From: an uncultured Verrucomicrobiota bacterium
GTDB lineage: Bacteria; Verrucomicrobiota; Kiritimatiellia; RFP12; UBA1067
Reading direction: 5' to 3'
DNA length: 5,081 nt
Assembly: GCA_945487985.1 (NCBI GenBank)
Contig: CALYTX010000116.1
Location: 1 to 5,081, forward strand
Shown here: in pieces, positions 1-5,081 of the stretch
Layout: every line of letters starts with the position of its first letter
How positions within the stretch are numbered: the stretch's first letter is position 1
Program-made: the position numbers and the translations under genes
The notes under the pieces: generated by a model
What the model was told of the DNA's origin: nothing
The model's database searches: none
The model's input: the letters and a program-made list of their open reading frames with translations, nothing else

Positions 1-2301
1 CAAATCGGAAAAACGCACGGTTGCGCTGGCGGTTTTCGGCGCGGGATGGAGGATGATTGACATCATGCGCTTTGCCCGCGTCATCGACACATAGTATGTG
101 CAAAGGGCCTCCTGTTCTACGCGATCCTGACGCAGAGTGTAGGCCCCGGCGAGCTCGGGCGTGTTTGCCGCCACCTGCACTCCAGGATCGGGCAGAACCC
201 ACCTTCCAGGCTCGATAAGAGGTCCGTCCGGATTTCGGTAAAGACCTTTGGGCTCGTACAGCGGCAAAACAACGTAATCAAACCCCAACCCCTTCGACCG
301 GTGAATAGTCATCACGCGTATCGAGCCAGCATCCGCCAGCGAACGTTTCGTCCGAGACTGGAGAAAATCGGCGAAATCCGACAGCCGCGTCTGCGGTCCG
401 CGCTTGAGTTCGAACTCGCCGGCCGCGCGCAACATGTCGGTGAAGCGCGATTCGGTGAATTCACTCCACGCGGCGGCGGGATTCTCCGGCAGCAGCGTCC
501 GCAGCTCGCGCAATCCCCGCACAAGCCCTTTCGAAGTGAAGAGCTCCGCCATTTCGCGCGATATTTCCGCCGCCTCGGGAACGCCACGCGGATATTTGCG
601 CGCCGCGAGCGGAGTCATCAGGAAATGACGGTATGCAAGCATGTCGCCGGGATGGTCGCAAAGCGCCACCAGATCGAGAAAGCCGCCGAGCGCCACCGTA
701 TCGAGTATGTCGCTCTCTCCTTCCCAGACGACATTCGCCATCCCACTGGCCTTGAGCTCGTTGACTAAATATTCACCAAAAGTATTGCTGCGCACGAGAA
801 TCGCTGCCGACAGTCCGCGCGCAAGCGGATCAACCGCCTCGAGCGCCGCCTTCACCGGACCGACAAAATCATCCATCGAAGCGCCTGTCGCCTCGGCCGT
901 CTGCACCCATCCGGTGAGATCTTTCTTCGCGGAAACGTGCTCCCCGCATCGCCAGGCCGGAAACCGATCCTTCACCGGACCGTAGGCGAAGATTTTATTT
1001 ACCGCCTCGACCACCGCCGGCGACGACCGGTAGGTCTGGAGCTTCTCCAGATTCTCGTATACGTGCGAATCTTTCTCGGCGGCAAAAATCCGCACATCGC
1101 CATTGCGCCAGCCATAGATTGCCTGCTTGGTGTCGCCTACGAGGAAAACCGATTTGCCGTCGGCGGACTGCCGAGCCTCGTCGACAAGATTGGCAATCGC
1201 GCGCCACTGCTCGCGGCTGGTATCCTGAAATTCGTCGAACGCCCAGGCGCGGATGCGAGAATCCATACGGTATTCCAACGCCAAGCGCTGTTGCGGCGAA
1301 AGCGCGGCAATCATCCGGGGAACGTCGGCAAAAACAATTTTCCCGCGAGATCTGACCTTGAGCTGATACTCGCGCTCAAACGGCGCGATTATCCGGAAGA
1401 TTCCTTGCGCGAGCTCGAGTTTGCGCGCGAGCACAAAACCAAAAACCGCCCTGAAGGCGCGACGCAGCGCGGCGGTTTGCTGGGCATCGAAGCAATAGGT
1501 CTTGCGTGAGAAAACCACTTCGAGCAGATTGCCGCTGAAAAGGCCGCCCTGCTCGATAAAAGCCTTGGCGAAGCCCTTCAACTCTGATAAAGAGCCTCGG
1601 AACGAACGTATCCACTGCTGAAAATCCCGCCACTTGGCGCCCTCGACAAAGCCGGCAATCCCGTCCGCCGCCGCCGCGAGCTCCGCTACGTCCGCAACCG
1701 GAAACGAACATTCGTCCGACCAGATGCGCGCGGCGTTGCCCCATTCTGCTTCATCGCGCTCACTCAGGTATAATTGGTGCCATTCCTTGATGAAACCACG
1801 GTAGGCAATCATAAAGCTGCGCACATTCTCGCGGTTCATCGCCAAATAGAAGGCATCGACGAATTTCTTTTTCAGCCGCTCGTCAGTGCGGCGGAGAATT
1901 GAAAACGACAGGCGCGCCTGCTCCGATTCAGCCTCGAATTCATCCATTATCCCTATCTTGCCCACCAAACCGAGTTCGAGCGGGAAGGAGCGCAAAACAC
2001 GCATGAGGAAGCTGTCAAGCGTGCCGATTTGCGAGAGGTGCTGGGTAGCAATCGTCTCGCGCAACAACCTCGCATATTCACGCTTGCGCTCCGGCGAGGC
2101 ATCGCCGTCTCTGCCGTTGAGTGCATAATCCGCAAGCAGTTGCACGAACCGCTCGAAAATTTCCCCCGCGGCCGCCCGGGAAAAAGTCAGGGCCACGATA
2201 TTCTGGGGCTTTTCGCCCTCGACAAGCAAGTCGATCAGGCGGTTGGCGAGCGCCTGGGTTTTGCCGGTTCCGGCGGATGCCTCGATAAGCTGGTTGTTCA
2301 T
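1..2301 (-). CDS. AddA/RecB-like UvrD-family DNA helicase (partial, 3' end outside window)
   Basis: The first 767 codons of an SF1A (UvrD/Rep-type) ATP-dependent DNA helicase, open to the left edge without a stop. It would be the 3'-5' motor of the end-resection complex formed with the AddB-like protein. Motifs in order: Walker A ASAGTGKT (8-15); motif Ia LTFSRAAAGEI (38-48); motif Ic TLDSFLMRVLRSFP (94-107); an FADV segment (324-327) matching the 'FDDL' element of AddA/RecB; Walker B DEFQDT (356-361); motif III GDTKQAIYGWR (389-399); motif IV TYRSS with likely arginine finger Arg425; motif V TIHRSKGLGF (His667, Lys670); motif VI YVSMTRAKR (737-745, Arg742). The start LIEASAGTGKT is more like RecB than classical AddA, and only seven residues precede the Walker A, so a Q motif is absent. 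AddA and RecB usually carry a further 250-400 residues with a nuclease domain, which cannot be seen here. AddA versus RecB is undecided; the AddB-like neighbour and the absence of a visible RecC or RecD favour AddA. Confidence 0.92.
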   Translation of the reverse strand, partial: MNNQLIEASAGTGKTQALANRLIDLLVEGEKPQNIVALTFSRAAAGEIFERFVQLLADYALNGRDGDASPERKREYARLLRETIATQHLSQIGTLDSFLMRVLRSFPLELGLVGKIGIMDEFEAESEQARLSFSILRRTDERLKKKFVDAFYLAMNRENVRSFMIAYRGFIKEWHQLYLSERDEAEWGNAARIWSDECSFPVADVAELAAAADGIAGFVEGAKWRDFQQWIRSFRGSLSELKGFAKAFIEQGGLFSGNLLEVVFSRKTYCFDAQQTAALRRAFRAVFGFVLARKLELAQGIFRIIAPFEREYQLKVRSRGKIVFADVPRMIAALSPQQRLALEYRMDSRIRAWAFDEFQDTSREQWRAIANLVDEARQSADGKSVFLVGDTKQAIYGWRNGDVRIFAAEKDSHVYENLEKLQTYRSSPAVVEAVNKIFAYGPVKDRFPAWRCGEHVSAKKDLTGWVQTAEATGASMDDFVGPVKAALEAVDPLARGLSAAILVRSNTFGEYLVNELKASGMANVVWEGESDILDTVALGGFLDLVALCDHPGDMLAYRHFLMTPLAARKYPRGVPEAAEISREMAELFTSKGLVRGLRELRTLLPENPAAAWSEFTESRFTDMLRAAGEFELKRGPQTRLSDFADFLQSRTKRSLADAGSIRVMTIHRSKGLGFDYVVLPLYEPKGLYRNPDGPLIEPGRWVLPDPGVQVAANTPELAGAYTLRQDRVEQEALCTYYVSMTRAKRMMSIILHPAPKTASATVRFSDL

Positions 2302-4973
2302 TCTCCGCCCTCCCGCGCATTCTCCTCCGAGGCAAATTCCGCAATCCGTCGTTCCTGGTCGGCGATCCAGCGCTCGTCGACGCTCTGGGACGGATCGGGC
2401 GCCAGCCACTGTTCGTAGTTCCACCTCCATTGCGCATTGGCACCCTTCGACGGCGGCCAGAAAATACCCGCTTCCCAACGGCGGATCAACCTACGGATTT
2501 CCCGCTCGGCCGCCACAAGGAAATGTCCGTCGGCCGGCTCGGAAAAGCCCACGCTTTCATTCGTCTTGCCCAAGACGCAATATGCCGCGAGGATATTATC
2601 ACGGGCGATGCCGCAAAAACGCTCATCCCCGCTGGCATTGAGCATCGCGCAATAGAGTGGCAATTGGAGACTGTTGAACGGCCCGCCTTCCCCTTTCGAC
2701 GATTTCGCCAGAATCCGGGCGCGCTCGGGGGAGTCCCATGTCTTGTAGTCGATGACGCACCACTGCCCGGTAGCCGTGTTGAAATCGATGCGATCGCACT
2801 TGCCGAAGAAGCGCGTATGGCCGTAAACGACTTCGAGTTTCTCCTCGACCGCGCGAATGCGCCAACCTTCACGGTAGCGTGCGGATTGGACGACTGCGAA
2901 GTTCGCAAGTCTGCGCTTCACCGATTCACCCTGCATGGCCACGATGGCGGGTATCGAACCGCCAAAGCGCGCCTCCAGGCGCCCGTCGACCTGGGCGGCG
3001 AGAAAAGCTGCTATCCGCTCGGCATCCTCGTGATCGGTAAAATCTCCGGCGAGCGTCGCACGCCCCCATTCTTCGAGTGCCTCGTGCGCCAGATTGCCGT
3101 ATTCCCACGCCGCCAGCTCCTCGGCGCGATCGTCGAGAGGCTTATCGCCCAAAATCGATTTGTCCTTCAAATAGGCGGTAAAGGGATCGCTCAGATAATC
3201 ATCGAGCCGCGTTGGGGAAATTCGCTCCAACTGGCGATGTTCAGGTGGGAAAGGCAGGTGCAGCTTCCATTCCGCCGGCAGATCCGCGCAAAGCATTTCA
3301 CCCGTACCGGCCCTCACGCCGTAGAACCGACGTACGCGACGCACCAGTTCATCATCATCGCTCGTGTCGAAAATCAGCCTCGAAGGCTTTCGCGTATCCC
3401 CAGTGGCATCGATGGAATGGAATGAAATTCTCGTGGCAGGCGTTTCGCGACATGCCAGCGCAATGGCGAGAATCCGCCGGTCGCGCTCTGTCCGCGTGCG
3501 GTTGGTTGGCAGCCCAAGCGCTTCGCGCAGGGAATCTGGCACAAAGGGATGACCGACCACCGCTTCCGGAACGACGCCTTCCTGAAAACCGACAATCACC
3601 AGCTCGCGCGCCGTCACATAAGGCAGCTCCAGCCAGCCATCGGTGATTACTATCTCACCCTCGTCGGGTTCAAGCGAATAGCTCGCCTCGTCGAGCCGGA
3701 AGGCGAAAAGCTCGCGGCGAATCGCTTCGGGGACGGACGGGGCGAAGCATTCGTCGATGAGCGCATTGACCGCTTCGGCCGCAGCGGCGAATTCGCGCGA
3801 AGATTCGTCGCGCTCGTCGAGGATGTGGTCGCGAAAGATTGCCGCGAGCAACTGCCGCAGCGAAAGCTTGCGCAGTTTCGCCGTGATAAAATCAAACACG
3901 AGGCGCAGTTTCTTCTCCGTTTTCGGCGCGATATCTTCAATCGTCTCGGGCAACAGCTCTTGCTGACGGCGATCGAGCGCGGCAATCGCTGCGGTAAACT
4001 CCGCTGCGGAAAGGTGCAATTCCGCGCAAACCCACCGGCGAACATCGCCAGAACGCAGAAACGCGGAAAACACACGGTACGAGGATGATGTTGTAAGCGC
4101 GGCGAGTTGCGAAACGAGATGTCCGAGCGGAGAGGTGGCAATGCGCGTAGCGGACGGGTTGTGTACGCCGAGTCCTTCGGCCTCAAAGGCTGCTTTGAGT
4201 TCCGGAAACATCGCCGCGTCTGCGAGGCACAGCGAAGGCAGCGCCTCATCAGGCTGCACCTGCGCGAAATACCTCGCGGCGGCGGCGGCCTCGGCGGCGC
4301 TGGTGCCAAAGGCGGAAATCTGCCGCGTATCCAGGATGCAGGCATCGTCCAGTACGGGGTCGATTCGCTCCACTGGTTTGCCAATAGCAGAAAGTGCGCG
4401 CTCCATAAGCGGCAACGGGTCGAGAACTCCGGCTACGACAATGCGCTCTATCTCCGGGTAGCTGGGCGGATCAGCAAGCCGCGCCTTGACCGCCTCGATT
4501 CGGTCGCGCTTGCCTCGCCTGGCCAGCGCGGCCAAATACCGCTCTTCCTGCGCGGACAGCTTTCCCCAGCGCTCAATCTCCTGATCGACGAGATCGCCTT
4601 GCAGCAGATCTCCGCGTCGGAGCACCTCCTTGACGTCGGCGAAGGAACATGCGTTCGCCCCGAGAATTGCGCGAATATCCGAAAGTTGCGCAGCCAACTC
4701 GACAGTGGCGCCCTCACCCATCGTTTCCCAGAACGCCGCGATTTCATCGCCGCGAGTGGCCAAACCGGTCTCATCGAGATCAAGCACCTGCGCGGGAGTT
4801 TTGGTCACCGGCGGCACGATCGCCCCGAAGCGCCGGGCGAGTTCCCGGCGCAGACGGCGGGCCGATTGCGCCGTGGGCACGACAATCATCAAGTGTGCGA
4901 GCGATTTCACACCGCTGGGCAAATCGCGCGTCTCGCAGGCGATGCGCTCGACTACTTCTTCGACAAACATCAT
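2298..4973 (-). CDS. AddB-like helicase-nuclease subunit with PD-(D/E)XK nuclease domain
   Basis: Complete gene of 891 residues with TGA stop at 2300-2298, predicted cytosolic. It is the probable scaffold/nuclease partner of the helicase encoded next, in an AddAB/RecBCD-type complex that resects double-strand DNA ends for RecA-dependent repair. The N-terminal part is a degenerate SF1-helicase fold: no GxGK(T/S) Walker A is present. A motif Ia-like segment remains at about 28-45 (MIVVPTAQSARRLRREL), as does an AddB/RecC-like LVIVGFQEGVVPE at about 458-470, followed by an Arg-rich ERDRRILAIAL helix (496-506). The C-terminal RecB-type nuclease has GNLAH (His630), GKCDRID (Asp727), IDYKT (Asp742, Lys744) and QLPLY (Gln770, Tyr774), so the metal-binding and catalytic set appears complete. 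Classical AddB also has four Fe-S cysteines. Here the first is replaced (SDPF, Asp596 where CPF is usual) and the C-terminal Cys group is missing after GIFWPP (836-841). At 891 residues it is shorter than Firmicutes AddB (about 1150). The start at 4973 is supported by the ATGA overlap and ribosome binding site. The nuclease call is firm; AddB orthology is inferred from architecture and neighbour. Confidence 0.9.
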   Translation of the reverse strand: MMFVEEVVERIACETRDLPSGVKSLAHLMIVVPTAQSARRLRRELARRFGAIVPPVTKTPAQVLDLDETGLATRGDEIAAFWETMGEGATVELAAQLSDIRAILGANACSFADVKEVLRRGDLLQGDLVDQEIERWGKLSAQEERYLAALARRGKRDRIEAVKARLADPPSYPEIERIVVAGVLDPLPLMERALSAIGKPVERIDPVLDDACILDTRQISAFGTSAAEAAAAARYFAQVQPDEALPSLCLADAAMFPELKAAFEAEGLGVHNPSATRIATSPLGHLVSQLAALTTSSSYRVFSAFLRSGDVRRWVCAELHLSAAEFTAAIAALDRRQQELLPETIEDIAPKTEKKLRLVFDFITAKLRKLSLRQLLAAIFRDHILDERDESSREFAAAAEAVNALIDECFAPSVPEAIRRELFAFRLDEASYSLEPDEGEIVITDGWLELPYVTARELVIVGFQEGVVPEAVVGHPFVPDSLREALGLPTNRTRTERDRRILAIALACRETPATRISFHSIDATGDTRKPSRLIFDTSDDDELVRRVRRFYGVRAGTGEMLCADLPAEWKLHLPFPPEHRQLERISPTRLDDYLSDPFTAYLKDKSILGDKPLDDRAEELAAWEYGNLAHEALEEWGRATLAGDFTDHEDAERIAAFLAAQVDGRLEARFGGSIPAIVAMQGESVKRRLANFAVVQSARYREGWRIRAVEEKLEVVYGHTRFFGKCDRIDFNTATGQWCVIDYKTWDSPERARILAKSSKGEGGPFNSLQLPLYCAMLNASGDERFCGIARDNILAAYCVLGKTNESVGFSEPADGHFLVAAEREIRRLIRRWEAGIFWPPSKGANAQWRWNYEQWLAPDPSQSVDERWIADQERRIAEFASEENAREGGE
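2308..2314 (-). promoter_or_regulatory. Ribosome binding site of the AddA-like helicase gene
   Basis: On the minus strand GGGAGGG lies 6 bases before the ATG at 2301 and is embedded in the last codons of the AddB-like gene, which encode its Arg-Glu-Gly-Gly-Glu ending. Together with the ATGA overlap of stop and start at 2301-2298, it fixes the helicase start and suggests that ribosomes finishing the first gene re-initiate on the second. That would balance the two subunits. Confidence 0.6.
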
Positions 4974-5081
4974 AGCTTCTGCTCCCTTCTCTCGTCGACA
5001 GACCTCTTGATCTCTGCCATGTCCGGCGTGATGTTGTGCAATCTGGACAACGCAAAAGCAAACATAGCGGCAAAAGCGCCC
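4970..5081 (-). CDS. 3' end of upstream gene, possibly MFS/GPH-type transporter (partial)
   Basis: The last 36 codons of a gene whose start lies beyond the right edge; the stop is TGA at 4972-4970. The visible residues begin with a hydrophobic stretch (GAFAAMFAFAL) that could be the end of a final membrane helix. A charged, basic, probably cytoplasmic tail follows, containing ITPDMAEIKRSVDERR. A last helix followed by a short 'tyrosine/threonine-Pro ... EI ... ERR' tail is the usual ending of GPH/MFS sugar-cation symporters, which is why I suggest a transporter. With so few residues this is only a resemblance. That the frame is coding is better supported: the stop overlaps the next gene's ATG as ATGA, the same arrangement as at the next junction. 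The other two minus-strand frames here give no convincing protein. Any other inner-membrane protein with a charged C-terminal tail would fit equally well. Confidence 0.6.
   Translation of the reverse strand, partial: GAFAAMFAFALSRLHNITPDMAEIKRSVDERREQKL
4982..4988 (-). promoter_or_regulatory. Ribosome binding site of the AddB-like gene
   Basis: On the minus strand AAGGGAG lies 8 bases before the ATG at 4973, inside the end of the upstream gene. Its good match to a Shine-Dalgarno sequence supports that start. A second ATG follows directly (4970), but only the first gives the ATGA overlap with the upstream stop. No in-frame ATG, GTG or TTG occurs further upstream in the window. Confidence 0.6.

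Noticed and set aside
849..982. Exact 14-base repeat (CCTTCACCGGACCG) at 849-862 and 969-982, 120 bases apart
   Set aside because: Both copies are in frame and encode Gly-Pro-Val-Lys in the helicase; only two copies with no symmetry, best taken as coincidence of coding sequence and codon preference.
937..1509. A 190-codon plus-strand frame opposite the helicase core
   Set aside because: It lies antisense over Walker B and motifs III-IV of the helicase; no domain or convincing start context; explained by codon bias of the real gene.
2430..3425. A 331-codon open frame on the plus strand opposite the AddB-like nuclease domain
   Set aside because: It is antisense to a domain with clear catalytic motifs, its translation shows no recognisable domain, and long antisense frames are expected where the sense gene seldom uses TTA, CTA and TCA codons.
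3549..4088. A 179-codon plus-strand frame opposite the middle of the AddB-like gene
   Set aside because: Same antisense pattern; composition is rich in Arg and looks like a mirror of the sense codons; no known motif.
4258..4300. GCG/GCC-rich run resembling a small repeat
   Set aside because: It encodes an Ala-rich helix (about residues 225-233) of the AddB-like protein; an ordinary alanine tract rather than a repeat element.
3650..4384. A 244-codon minus-strand frame inside the AddB-like gene
   Set aside because: Low-complexity Pro/Arg/Ser-rich translation typical of an off-frame reading of a GC-rich gene; the other frame has coherent protein motifs.
4780..5073. A 97-codon minus-strand frame across the junction of the upstream gene and the AddB-like gene
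   Set aside because: It overlaps two better supported frames and its Cys/Arg/Ser-rich translation has no features; the ATGA overlap and ribosome binding site explain the junction.
1..5081. Possibility that the pair is an anti-phage defence system
   Set aside because: AddAB/RecBCD enzymes do degrade phage DNA, but no other defence gene, integrase or composition shift is visible, and housekeeping DNA repair explains the pair.

Overview
The window is fully coding and all on the minus strand. It holds the end of one gene, one complete gene and most of a third, read right to left. The two main genes form an AddAB/RecBCD-type helicase-nuclease pair, the kind that processes double-strand DNA ends for recombinational repair. 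There are no RNA genes, mobile elements, CRISPR arrays or sizeable non-coding stretches.

Layout in transcription order. (1) Positions 5081-4970 are the last 36 codons of an upstream gene. They read as a hydrophobic helix followed by a charged tail, which resembles the C-terminus of an MFS/GPH-type sugar transporter (tentative). (2) Positions 4973-2298 are a complete 891-residue AddB-like protein. Its N-terminal half is a degenerate SF1-helicase-like region without a Walker A motif, and it ends in an apparently intact RecB-type PD-(D/E)XK nuclease domain. The cysteines that bind the 4Fe-4S cluster in classical AddB are absent. (3) Positions 2301-1 are the first 767 codons of an AddA/RecB-like UvrD-family helicase, running off the left edge. 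All the main SF1A helicase motifs are visible. Any C-terminal nuclease domain would lie outside the window.

Both junctions are 4-base ATGA stop/start overlaps, each with a purine-rich Shine-Dalgarno sequence 6-8 bases upstream of the start. The three genes therefore look like one translationally coupled transcription unit whose promoter and terminator are both outside the window. The AddB-like and AddA-like proteins would be made together and probably act as a heterodimer: the AddA-like subunit as ATP-driven motor, the AddB-like subunit as scaffold and nuclease, possibly also reading a Chi-like sequence.

Organism: a bacterium with moderately high GC. The mix of a RecB-like Walker A region, a motif V with Gly where Glu is usual, and a cluster-less AddB-like partner reminds me of Verrucomicrobiota/Kiritimatiellota-type (PVC) genomes. 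This is recollection of family resemblance, not proof, and the phylum should be treated as open. I see no signs of horizontal transfer. The unusual points are modest ones: loss of the Fe-S site, a helicase N-terminus too short for a Q motif, and coupling of a repair pair to an apparently unrelated upstream gene.
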